Shown piece after piece: positions 14,030-26,062 of a stretch of 64,000 nt of DNA (position 1 is the stretch's first letter; every line of letters starts with the position of its first letter). The position numbers and the translations under genes were made by a program. Source of the DNA: Toxonevra muliebris (taxonomy: Eukaryota; Arthropoda; Insecta; Diptera; Pallopteridae); contig CAVNUY010000046.1 of assembly GCA_963691655.1 (NCBI GenBank), positions 558,001 to 622,000 of the forward strand. The letters are read 5' to 3'. Under the pieces are notes generated by a model. That model did no database searches and was not told where the DNA came from. It saw only the letters and a program-made list of their open reading frames with translations.

Positions 14030-14460
14030 TTTTAATTTCGAATCTCAATTTCGAATTTTAATTTCGAATTTTAATCGAATTTTAATTTTGAATTTTAATT
14101 CCGAATTTTAATTTCGAATTTTAATTCCGAATTTTAATTTCGAATTTAAATTCCGAATTTTAATTTCGAATTTTAATTTCGAATTTCAATTTCGAATTTT
14201 AATTTCGAATTTTAATTTCGAATTTTAATTTCAAATTTTAATTCCGAATTTTAATTTCGAATTTTAATTTCGAATTTTAATTTCGAATTTTAATTCCGAA
14301 TTTTAATTCCGAATTTTAATTTCGAATTTTAATTTCGAATTTCAATTTCGAATTTTAATTTCGAATTTTAATTTCGAATTTTAATTTCGAATTTTAATTT
14401 CGAATTTTAATTCCGAATTTTAATTCCAAATTTTAATTCCGAATTTTAATTCCGAATTTT
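14030..14460. repeat. Block duplicated at 15.68-16.12 kb
   Basis: The marker series GAATCTCAATTTC, TAATCG, TTTTGAA, TTTCAAATT and TTCCAAATT is shared with 15,680-16,120. The offset is 1,647 bp for the first markers (CTCAAT 14,044 and 15,691; TCAAAT 14,231 and 15,878) and 1,660 bp at TTCCAAA, meaning one extra unit in the right copy. This block spans the boundary where C-type units begin to be frequent. Confidence 0.75.
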
Positions 14461-14657
14461 AATTTCGAATTTTAATTTCGAATTTCAATTTCGAATTTTA
14501 ATTTCGAATTTCAATTTCGAATTTTAATTTCGAATTTTAATTCCGAAATTAAAATTCGAATTTTAATTCCGAATTTTAATTTCGAATTTTAATTTCGAAT
14601 TTTAATTTCGAATTTCAATTTCGAATTTTAATTTCGAATTTTAATTCCGAATTTTAA

Positions 14658-14686
14658 TTCGGAATTTTAATTCGGAATTTTAATTC
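14658..14686. repeat. Pair of units with TTCGGAA instead of TTCCGAA
   Basis: Two adjacent units read TTCGGAATTTT (TTCGG at 14,658 and 14,671), while TTTTAATT keeps the normal orientation. They are therefore not inverted units but carry a G after the CG core, with no C before it. I saw no other pair like this in the window. Their adjacency suggests one variant unit that was duplicated once. Confidence 0.85.
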
Positions 14687-16374
14687 CGAATTTTAATTTC
14701 GAATTTTAATTTCGAATTTTAATTCCGAATTTTAATTTCGAATTTTAATTCCGAATTTTAATTTCGAATTTTAATTCCGAATTTAAATTTCGAATTTTAA
14801 TTTCGAATTTTAATTTCGAATTTCAATTTCGAATTTTAATTTCGAATTTTAATTTCGAATTTTAATTCCGAATTTTAATTTCGAATTTTAATTTCGAATT
14901 TTAATTTCGAATTTTAATTCCGAATTTTAATTCCAAATTTTAATTCCGAATTTTAATTCCGAATTTTAATTTCGAATTTTAATTTCGAATTTCAATTTCG
15001 AATTTTAATTCCGAATTTTAATTTCGAATTTTAATTCCGAATTTTAATTTCGAATTTTAATTTCGAATTTTAATTTCGAATTTTAATTCCGAAATTTGAT
15101 TTCGAATTTTAATTTCGAATTTTAATTTCGAATTTTAATTTCGAATTTTAATTTCGAATTTTAATTCCGAATTTTAATTCCAAATTTTAATTCCGAATTT
15201 TAATTCCGAATTTTAATTCCGAAATTTAATTTCGAATTTTAATTTCGAATTTTAATTTCGAATTTCAATTTCGAATTTTAATTTCGAATTTTAATTCCGA
15301 ATTTTAATTCCAAATTTTAATTCCGAATTTTAATTCCGAATTTTAATTTCGAATTTTAATTTCGAATTTTAATTTCGAATTTTAATTCCGAATTTTAATT
15401 TCGAATTTTAATTCCGAATTTTAATTTCGAATTTTAATTTCGAATTTTAGTTTCGAATTTTAATTTCGAATTTTAATTCCGAATTTTAATTTCGAATTTT
15501 AATTTCGAATTTCAATTTCGAATTTTAATTCCGAATTTTAATTTCGAATTTCAATTTCGAATTTTAATTTCGAATTTTAATCGAATTTTAATTTTAAATT
15601 TTAATTCCGAATTTTAATTTCGAATTTTAATTCCGAATTTTAATTTCGAATTTAAATTTCGAATTTTAATTTCGAATTTTAATTTCGAATCTCAATTTCG
15701 AATTTTAATTTCGAATTTTAATCGAATTTTAATTTTGAATTTTAATTCCGAATTTTAATTTCGAATTTTAATTCCGAATTTTAATTTCGAATTTAAATTC
15801 CGAATTTTAATTTCGAATTTTAATTTCGAATTTCAATTTCGAATTTTAATTTCGAATTTTAATTTCGAATTTTAATTTCAAATTTTAATTCCGAATTTTA
15901 ATTTCGAATTTTAATTTCGAATTTTAATTTCGAATTTTAATTTCGAATTTTAATTCCGAATTTTAATTCCGAATTTTAATTTCGAATTTTAATTTCGAAT
16001 TTCAATTTCGAATTTTAATTTCGAATTTTAATTTCGAATTTTAATTTCGAATTTTAATTTCGAATTTTAATTCCGAATTTTAATTCCAAATTTTAATTCC
16101 GAATTTTAATTCCGAATTTTAATTCCGAAATTTAATTTCGAATTTTAATTTCAAATTTTAATTCCGAATTTTAATTTCGAATTTTAATTTCGAATTTTAA
16201 TTTCGAATTTTAATTTCGAATTTTAATTCCGAATTTTAATTCCGAATTTTAATTTCGAATTTTAATTTCGAATTTCAATTTCGAATTTTAATTTCGAATT
16301 TTAATTTCGAATTTTAATTTCGAATTTTAATTTCGAATTTTAATTCCGAATTTTAATTCCGAATTTTAATTTCG

Positions 16375-16969
16375 AATTTTAATTCCGAATTTTAATTCCG
16401 AATTTTAATTCCGAATTTTAATTTCGAATTTTAATTTCGAATTTTAATTTCGAATTTTAATTTCGAATTTTAATTTCGAATTTTAATTCCGAATTTTAAT
16501 TCCAAATTTTAATTCCGAATTTTAATTCCGAATTTTAATTTCGAATTTTAATTTCGAATTTCAATTTCGAATTTTAATTCCGAATTTTAATTTCGAATTT
16601 TAATTCCGAATTTTAATTTCGAATTTTAATTTCGAATTTTAATTTCGAATTTTAATTCCGAAATTTGATTTCGAATTTTAATTTCGAATTTTAATTTCGA
16701 ATTTCAATTTCGAATTTTAATTTCGAATTTTAATTCCGAATTTTAATTTCGAATTTTAATTCCGAATTTTAATTCCGAATTTTAATTCCGAATTTTATTT
16801 CCGAATTTTAATTTCGAATTTTAATTTCGAAATTTAATTTCGAATTTTAATTCCGAATTTTAATTCCGAATTTTAATTCCGAATTTTAATTCCGAATTTT
16901 AATTCCGAATTTTAATTCCGAATTTTAATTCCGAATTTTAATTTCGAATTTTAATTCCGAATTTTAATT
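16375..16969. repeat. ~590 bp block duplicated at +1,690 bp, left copy
   Basis: Line comparison shows no difference between this stretch and 18,065-18,659 (offset 1,690 = 130 units). Shared rare markers are TTCCAAATT, CCGAAATTTGATTTCG (16,659 and 18,349), TTTTATTTCCG (16,793 and 18,483), CGAAATTTAATTTCG and a run of C-type units. The TTTGATTTCG and TTTTATTTCCG markers return a third time near 21.4-21.8 kb, and TTTGATTTCG also near 15.09 kb. Confidence 0.85.
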
Positions 16970-18064
16970 TCGAATTTTAATTTCGAATTTTAATTCCGAA
17001 TTTTAATTTCGAATTTTAATTCCGAATTTTAATTCCGAATTTTAATTTCGAATTTTAATTTCGAATTTTAATTTCGAATTTCAATTTCGAATTTTAATTC
17101 CGAATTTTAATTCCGAATTTTAATTCCGAATTTTAATTCCGAATTTTAATTCCGAATTTTAATTTCGAATTTTAATTTCGAATTTTAATTTCCAATTTTA
17201 ATTTCGAATTTTAATTCCGAAATTAAAATTCGAATTTTAATTTCGAATTTTAGTTTCGAATTTTAATTTAGAATTTTAATTCCGAATTTTAATTTCGAAT
17301 TTTAATTCCGAATTTTAATTCCGAATTTTAATTTCGAATTTTAATTCCGAATTTTAATTCCGAATTTTAATTTCGAATTTTAATTTCGAATTTTAATTTC
17401 GAATTTTAATTTCGAATTTTAATTTCGAATTTTAATTTCGAATTTTAATTTCGAATTTTAATTTCGAATTTTAATTTTGAATTTCAATTTCGAATTTTAA
17501 TTCCGAATTTTAATTTCGAATTTTAATTTCGAATTTTAATTTCGAATTTTAATTTCGAATTTTAATTTCGAATTTTAATTTCGAATTTTAATTTCGAATT
17601 TTAATTTCGAATTTTAATTCCGAATTTTAATTTCGAATTTTAATTTCGAATTTTAATTCCGAATTTTAATTTCGAATTTTAATTCCGAATTTTAATTTCG
17701 AATTTTAATTCCGAATTTTAATTCCAAATTTTAATTCCGAATTTTAATTCCGAATTTTAATTTCGAATTTTAATTTCGAATTTCAATTTCCAATTTTAAT
17801 TTCGAATTTTAATTCCGAAATTAAAATTCGAATTTTAATTCCGAATTTTAATTTCGAATTTTAATTTCGAATTTTAATTCCGAAATTTAATTTCGATTTT
17901 TAATTTCGAATTTTAATTTCGAATTTCAATTTCGAATTTTAATTTCGAATTTTAATTCCGAATTTTAATTCCAAATTTTAATTCCGAATTTTAATTCCGA
18001 ATTTTAATTTCGAATTTTAATTTCGAATTTTAATTTCGAATTTTAATTCCGAATTTTAATTTCG

Positions 18065-18659
18065 AATTTTAATTCCGAATTTTAATTCCGAATTTTAATT
18101 CCGAATTTTAATTTCGAATTTTAATTTCGAATTTTAATTTCGAATTTTAATTTCGAATTTTAATTTCGAATTTTAATTCCGAATTTTAATTCCAAATTTT
18201 AATTCCGAATTTTAATTCCGAATTTTAATTTCGAATTTTAATTTCGAATTTCAATTTCGAATTTTAATTCCGAATTTTAATTTCGAATTTTAATTCCGAA
18301 TTTTAATTTCGAATTTTAATTTCGAATTTTAATTTCGAATTTTAATTCCGAAATTTGATTTCGAATTTTAATTTCGAATTTTAATTTCGAATTTCAATTT
18401 CGAATTTTAATTTCGAATTTTAATTCCGAATTTTAATTTCGAATTTTAATTCCGAATTTTAATTCCGAATTTTAATTCCGAATTTTATTTCCGAATTTTA
18501 ATTTCGAATTTTAATTTCGAAATTTAATTTCGAATTTTAATTCCGAATTTTAATTCCGAATTTTAATTCCGAATTTTAATTCCGAATTTTAATTCCGAAT
18601 TTTAATTCCGAATTTTAATTCCGAATTTTAATTTCGAATTTTAATTCCGAATTTTAATT
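18065..18659. repeat. ~590 bp block duplicated at +1,690 bp, right copy
   Basis: Matches 16,375-16,969 with no difference found. The copies separate at their right ends where a unit is T-type on the left (16,970) and C-type on the right (18,660). Confidence 0.85.
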
Positions 18660-18899
18660 CCGAATTTTAATTCCGAATTTTAATTTCGAATTTTAATTCC
18701 GAATTTTAATTCCGAATTTTAATTCCGAATTTTAATTTCGAATTTTAATTCCGAATTTTAATTTCGAATTTCAATTTCGAATTTTAATTTCGAATTTTAA
18801 TTCCGAATTTTAATTTCGAATTTTAATTCCGAATTTTAATTTCGAATTTTAATTTCGAATTTTAATTTCGAATTTTAATTCCGAATTTTAATTTCGAAT

Positions 18900-21380
18900 T
18901 TTAATTTCGAATTTTAATTCCGAATTTTATTTTCGAATTTTAATTCCGAATTTAAATTTCGAATTTTAATTCCGAATTTTAATTTCGAATTTTAATTTCG
19001 AATTTTAATTTCGAATTTTAATTCCGAATTTTAATTTCGAATTTCAATTTCGAATTTTAATTCCGAATTTTAATTTCGAATTTCAATTTCGAATTTTAAT
19101 TTCGAATTTTAATTCCGAATTTTAATTTCGAATTTTAACTCCGAATTTTAATTCCGAATTTTAATTCCGAATTTTAATTCCGAATTTCAATTTAGAATTT
19201 CAATTTCGAATTTTAATTTCGAATTTTAATTCCGAATTTTAATTTCGAATTTTAATTTCAAATTTTAATTTCGAATTTTAATTCCGAATTTTAATTCCGA
19301 ATTTTAATTCCGAATTTTAATTTCGAATTTTAATTTCGAATTTTAATTTCGAATTTTAATTCCGAATTTTAATTTCGAATTTCAATTTCGAATTTTAATT
19401 CCGAATTTTAATTTCGAATTTCAATTTCGAATTTTAATTTCGAATTTTAATTCCGAATTTTAATTTCGAATTTTAACTCCGAATTTTAATTCCGAATTTT
19501 AATTCCGAATTTTAATTCCGAATTTCAATTTCGAATTTCAATTTCGAATTTTAATTTCGAATTTTAATTTCGAATTTTAATTCCGAATTTTAATTCCGAA
19601 TTTTAATTCCGAATTTCAATTTCGAATTTCAATTTCGAATTTTAATTTCGAATTTTAATTTCGAATTTTAATTCCGAATTTTAATTCCAAATTTTAATTC
19701 CGAATTTTAATTCCGAATTTCAATTTCGAATTTCAATTTCGAATTTTAATTTCGAATTTTAATTTCGAATTTTAATTCCGAATTTTAATTCCAAATTTTA
19801 ATTCCGAATTTTAATTTCGAATTTCAATTTCGAACTTTAATTTCGAATTTCAATTCCGAATTTTATTTTCGAATTTTAATTCCGAATTTAAATTTCGAAT
19901 TTTAATTCCGAATTTTAATTTCGAATTTTAATTTCGAATTTTAATTCCGAATTTTAATTTCGAATTTCAATTTCGAATTTTAATTTCGAATTTTAATTCC
20001 GAATTTTAATTTCGAATTTTAATTTCGAATTTTAACTCCGAATTTTAATTCCGAATTTTAATTCCGAATTTTAATTCCGAATTTCAATTTCGAATTTCAA
20101 TTTCGAATTTTAATTTCGAATTTTAATTTCGAATTTTAATTCCGAATTTTAATTCCAAATTTTAATTCCGAATTTTAATTTCGAATTTCAATTTCGAACT
20201 TTAATTTCGAATTTCAATTCCGAATTTTAATTTCGAATTTTAATTTCGAATTTTAATTTCGAATTTTAATTTCGAATTTTAATTTCGAATTTTAATTCCG
20301 AATTTTAATTTCGAATTTTAATTTCGAATTTTAATTTCGAATTTTAATTTCGAATTTTAATTTCGAATTTTAATTTCGAATTTTAATTCCGAATTTTAAT
20401 TCCGAATTTTAATTTCGAATTTCAATTTCGAATTTTAATTTCGAATTTTAATTCCGAATTTTAATTTCGAATTTTAATTTCGAATTTTAATTTCGAATTT
20501 TAATTCCGAATTTTAATTTCGAATTTCAATTTCGAATTTTAATTTCGAATTTTAATTCCGAATTTTAATTTCGAATTTTAATTCCGAATTTTAATTCCGA
20601 ATTTTAATTCCGAATTTTAATTTCGAATTTCAATTTCGAATTTCAATTTCGAATTTTAATTCCGAATTTTAATTTCGAATTTTAATTTCAAATTTTAATT
20701 TCGAATTTTAATTTCGAATTTTAATTTCGAATTTCAATTTCGAATTTTAATTCCGAATTTTAATTTCGAATTTCAATTTCGAATTTTAATTTCGAATTTT
20801 AATTTCGAATTTTAATTTCGAATTTTAATTTCGAATTTTAGTTTCGAATTTTAATTTCGAATTTTAATTTCGAATTTCAATTTCGAATTTTAATTTCGAA
20901 TTTTAATTCCGAATTTTAATTTCGAATTTTAATTCCGAATTTTAATTCCGAATTTTAATTCCGAATTTTAATTTCGAATTTTAATTTCGAATTTCAATTT
21001 CCAATTTTAATTTCGAATTTTAATTCCGAAATTAAAATTCGATTTTTAATTCCGAATTTTAATTTCGAATTTTAATTTCGAATTTTAATTTCGAATTTCA
21101 ATTTCGAATTTTAATTCCGAGTTTTAATTTCGAATTTCAATTTCGAATTTTAATTCCGAATTTTAATTCCGAATTTTAATTTCGAATTTTAATTTCGAAT
21201 TTTAATTTCGAATTTTAATTTCGAATTTCAATTTCGAATTTCAATTCCGAATTTTAATTTCGAATTTTAATTTCGAATTTTAATTTCGAATTTTAATTTC
21301 GAATTTCAATTCCGAATTTTAATTTCGAATTTTAATTTCGAATTTTAATTTCGAATTTTAATTTCGAATTTCAATTTCGA
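18900..21380. repeat. ~2.5 kb segment duplicated at 23.6-26.06 kb, left copy
   Basis: Colinear markers pair with the right copy: TTTTATTTTCG (18,925 and 23,579), TTTAGAATTTC (19,191 and 23,832), CGAACTTTAA (19,831 and 24,472), and the inverted unit followed by CGATTTTTAA (21,041 and 25,721). Offsets move from 4,654 to 4,641 to 4,680, all multiples of 13, so the copies differ by whole-unit gains and losses. From about 19,960 to 21,380 the offset is constant at 4,680. Homology stops where this copy has C-type units and TTTTATTTCCG. Confidence 0.85.
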
Positions 21381-22199
21381 ATTTTAATTTCGAATTTTAA
21401 TTCCGAATTTTATTTCCGAATTTTAATTTCGAATTTTAATTTCGAAATTTAATTTCGAATTTTAATTCCGAATTTTAATTCCGAATTTTAATTCCGAATT
21501 TTAATTCCGAATTTTAATTCCGAATTTTAATTCCGAATTTTAATTCCGAATTTTAATTCCGAATTTTAATTTCGAATTTTAATTTCGAATTTCAATTTCG
21601 AATTTTAATTCCGAATTTTAATTTCGAATTTTAATTCCGAATTTTAATTTCGAATTTTAATTTCGAATTTTAATTCCGAAATTTGATTTCGAATTTTAAT
21701 TTCGAATTTTAATTTCGAATTTCAATTTCGAATTTTAATTTCGAATTTTAATTCCGAATTTTAATTTCGAATTTTAATTCCGAATTTTAATTCCGAATTT
21801 TAATTCCGAATTTTATTTCCGAATTTTAATTTCGAATTTTAATTTCGAAATTTAATTTCGAATTTTAATTCCGAATTTTAATTCCGAATTTTAATTCCGA
21901 ATTTTAATTCCGAATTTTAATTCCGAATTTTAATTCCGAATTTTAATTTCGAATTTTAATTCCGAATTTTAATTCCGAATTTTAATTCCGAATTTTAATT
22001 TCGAATTTTAATTCCGAATTTTAATTCCGAATTTTAATTCCGAATTTTAATTTCGAATTTTAATTCCGAATTTTAATTTCGAATTTCAATTTCGAATTTT
22101 AATTTCGAATTTTAATTCCGAATTTTAATTTCGAATTTTAATTCCGAATTTTAATTTCGAATTTTAATTTCGAATTTTAATTTCGAATTTTAATTCCGA

Positions 22200-22860
22200 A
22201 TTTTAATTTCGAATTTTAATTTCGAATTTTAATTTCGAATTTTAATTCCGAATTTTAATTTCGAATTTTAATTCCGAATTTTAATTCCGAATTTTAATTT
22301 CGAATTTCAATTTCGAATTTCAATTTCGAATTTTATTTTCGAATTTTAATTCCGAATTTTAATTTCGAATTTTAATTCCGAATTTTAATTCCGAATTTTA
22401 ATTCCGAATTTTAATTTCGAATTTCAATTTCGAATTTTAATTTCGAATTTTAATTCCGAATTTTAATTTCGAATTTCAATTTCGAATTTTAATTTCGAAT
22501 TTTAATTCCGAATTTTAATTCCGAATTTTAATTCCGAATTTTAATTCCGAATTTTAATTTCTAATTTTAATTCCGAATTTTAATTCCGAATTTTAATTCC
22601 GAATTTTAATTCCTAACTTTAATTCCGAATTTTAATTTCGAATCTTAATTTCGAATTTTAATTCCGAATTTTATTTTCGAATTTTAATTCCGAATTTAAA
22701 TTTCGAATTTTAATTCCGAATTTTAATTTCGAATTTTAATTTCGAATTTTAATTCCGAATTTTAATTTCGAATTTCAATTTCGAATTTTAATTCCGAATT
22801 TTAATTTCGAATTTCAATTTCGAATTTTAATTCCGAATTTTAATTCCGAATTTTAATTCC
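22200..22860. repeat. ~0.65 kb block duplicated at +910 bp
   Basis: TTTTATTTTCG, TTTCTAATTTTAA, TCCTAACTTT (22,611 and 23,521) and GAATCTTAATTTC recur at an offset of 910 bp (70 units). A base difference, TTTTAAT against TTTTTAT, lies just before TCCTAACTTT. A shorter 247-bp (19-unit) repeat of TCCTAACTTT is also present (22,611 to 22,858), and further copies of the marker are at 26,784 and 34,467. Confidence 0.8.
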
Positions 22861-23599
22861 TAACTTTAATTCCGAATTTTAATTTCGAATCTTAATTTCG
22901 AATTTTAATTCCGAATTTTATTTTCGAATTTTAATTCCGAATTTAAATTTCGAATTTTAATTCCGAATTTTAATTTCGAATTTTAATTTCGAATTTTAAT
23001 TCCGAATTTTAATTTCGAATTTCAATTTCGAATTTTAATTCCGAATTTTAATTTCGAATTTCAATTTCGAATTTCAATTTCGAATTTTAATTCCGAATTT
23101 TAATTCCGAATTTTAATTTCGAATTTTAATTTCGAATTTTAATTTCGAATTTTAATTCCGAATTTTAATTTCGAATTTTAATTCCGAATTTTAATTCCGA
23201 ATTTTAATTTCGAATTTCAATTTCGAATTTCAATTTCGAATTTTATTTTCGAATTTTAATTCCGAATTTTAATTTCGAATTTTAATTCCGAATTTTAATT
23301 CCGAATTTTAATTCCGAATTTTAATTTCGAATTTCAATTTCGAATTTTAATTTCGAATTTTAATTCCGAATTTTAATTTCGAATTTCAATTTCGAATTTT
23401 AATTTCGAATTTTAATTCCGAATTTTAATTCCGAATTTTAATTCCGAATTTTAATTCCGAATTTTAATTTCTAATTTTAATTCCGAATTTTAATTCCGAA
23501 TTTTAATTCCGAATTTTTATTCCTAACTTTAATTCCGAATTTTAATTTCGAATCTTAATTTCGAATTTTAATTCCGAATTTTATTTTCGAATTTTAATT

Positions 23600-26062
23600 C
23601 CGAATTTAAATTTCGAATTTTAATTCCGAATTTTAATTTCGAATTTTAATTTCGAATTTTAATTCCGAATTTTAATTTCGAATTTCAATTTCGAATTTTA
23701 ATTCCGAATTTTAATTTCGAATTTCAATTTCGAATTTTAATTTCGAATTTTAATTCCGAATTTTAATTTCGAATTTTAACTCCGAATTTTAATTCCGAAT
23801 TTTAATTCCGAATTTTAATTCCGAATTTCAATTTAGAATTTCAATTTCGAATTTTAATTTCGAATTTTAATTCCGAATTTTAATTTCGAATTTTAATTTC
23901 AAATTTTAATTTCGAATTTTAATTCCGAATTTTAATTCCGAATTTTAATTCCGAATTTTAATTTCGAATTTTAATTTCGAATTTTAATTTCGAATTTTAA
24001 TTCCGAATTTTAATTTCGAATTTCAATTTCGAATTTTAATTCCGAATTTTAATTTCGAATTTCAATTTCGAATTTTAATTTCGAATTTTAATTCCGAATT
24101 TTAATTTCGAATTTTAACTCCGAATTTTAATTCCGAATTTTAATTCCGAATTTTAATTCCGAATTTCAATTTCGAATTTCAATTTCGAATTTTAATTTCG
24201 AATTTTAATTTCGAATTTTAATTCCGAATTTTAATTCCGAATTTTAATTCCGAATTTCAATTTCGAATTTCAATTTCGAATTTTAATTTCGAATTTTAAT
24301 TTCGAATTTTAATTCCGAATTTTAATTCCAAATTTTAATTCCGAATTTTAATTCCGAATTTCAATTTCGAATTTCAATTTCGAATTTTAATTTCGAATTT
24401 TAATTTCGAATTTTAATTCCGAATTTTAATTCCAAATTTTAATTCCGAATTTTAATTTCGAATTTCAATTTCGAACTTTAATTTCGAATTTCAATTCCGA
24501 ATTTTATTTTCGAATTTTAATTCCGAATTTAAATTTCGAATTTTAATTCCGAATTTTAATTTCGAATTTTAATTTCGAATTTTAATTCCGAATTTTAATT
24601 TCGAATTTCAATTTCGAATTTTAATTCCGAATTTTAATTTCGAATTTCAATTTCGAATTTTAATTTCGAATTTTAATTCCGAATTTTAATTTCGAATTTT
24701 AATTTCGAATTTTAACTCCGAATTTTAATTCCGAATTTTAATTCCGAATTTTAATTCCGAATTTCAATTTCGAATTTCAATTTCGAATTTTAATTTCGAA
24801 TTTTAATTTCGAATTTTAATTCCGAATTTTAATTCCAAATTTTAATTCCGAATTTTAATTTCGAATTTCAATTTCGAACTTTAATTTCGAATTTAAATTC
24901 CGAATTTTAATTTCGAATTTTAATTTCGAATTTTAATTTCGAATTTTAATTTCGAATTTTAATTTCGAATTTTAATTCCGAATTTTAATTTCGAATTTTA
25001 GTTTCGAATTTTAATTTCGAATTTTAATTTCGAATTTTAATTTCGAATTTTAATTTCGAATTTTAATTCCGAATTTTAATTCCGAATTTTAATTTCGAAT
25101 TTCAATTTCGAATTTTAATTTCGAATTTTAATTCCGAATTTTAATTTCGAATTTTAATTTCGAATTTTAATTTCGAATTTTAATTCCGAATTTTAATTTC
25201 GAATTTCAATTTCGAATTTTAATTTCGAATTTTAATTCCGAATTTTAATTTCGAATTTTAATTCCGAATTTTAATTCCGAATTTTAATTCCGAATTTTAA
25301 TTTCGAATTTCAATTTCGAATTTCAATTTCGAATTTTAATTCCGAATTTTAATTTCGAATTTTAATTTCAAATTTTAATTTCGAATTTTAATTTCGAATT
25401 TTAATTTCGAATTTCAATTTCGAATTTTAATTCCGAATTTTAATTTCGAATTTCAATTTCGAATTTTAATTTCGAATTTTAATTTCGAATTTTAATTTCG
25501 AATTTTAATTTCGAATTTTAGTTTCGAATTTTAATTTCGAATTTTAATTTCGAATTTCAATTTCGAATTTTAATTTCGAATTTTAATTCCGAATTTTAAT
25601 TTCGAATTTTAATTCCGAATTTTAATTCCGAATTTTAATTCCGAATTTTAATTTCGAATTTTAATTTCGAATTTCAATTTCCAATTTTAATTTCGAATTT
25701 TAATTCCGAAATTAAAATTCGATTTTTAATTCCGAATTTTAATTTCGAATTTTAATTTCGAATTTTAATTTCGAATTTCAATTTCGAATTTTAATTCCGA
25801 GTTTTAATTTCGAATTTCAATTTCGAATTTTAATTCCGAATTTTAATTCCGAATTTTAATTTCGAATTTTAATTTCGAATTTTAATTTCGAATTTTAATT
25901 TCGAATTTCAATTTCGAATTTCAATTCCGAATTTTAATTTCGAATTTTAATTTCGAATTTTAATTTCGAATTTTAATTTCGAATTTCAATTCCGAATTTT
26001 AATTTCGAATTTTAATTTCGAATTTTAATTTCGAATTTTAATTTCGAATTTCAATTTCGAAT
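23600..26062. repeat. ~2.5 kb segment, right copy of 18.9-21.38 kb
   Basis: Carries the same ordered markers as 18,900-21,380, offset 4,641-4,680 bp. Many 60-base lines are identical between the copies (for example the lines starting at 20,041 and 24,721, and at 21,001 and 25,681). It ends at about 26,062, where a T-type unit of the left copy is replaced by a C-type unit. Confidence 0.85.

Larger units (their letters stand above)
1..14400. repeat. Left domain: T-type-dominated part of the array
   Basis: Most units here are AATTTCGAATTTT or AATTTCGAATTTC; the C-type form is scattered and rarely occurs in runs. No reverse-complemented unit is seen in this interval, although about 50 occur to the right. 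The domain has its own marker variants that are rare or absent further right: GAAGTTTAATTTC (1-6 kb), GAATCTCAATTTC, CGTATTTTAA, CGACTTTCAA, and the short unit containing TTAATCG. These differences suggest a separately amplified family of units. The boundary with the C-rich domain is a zone around 14.2-14.6 kb rather than a single base. Confidence 0.85.
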
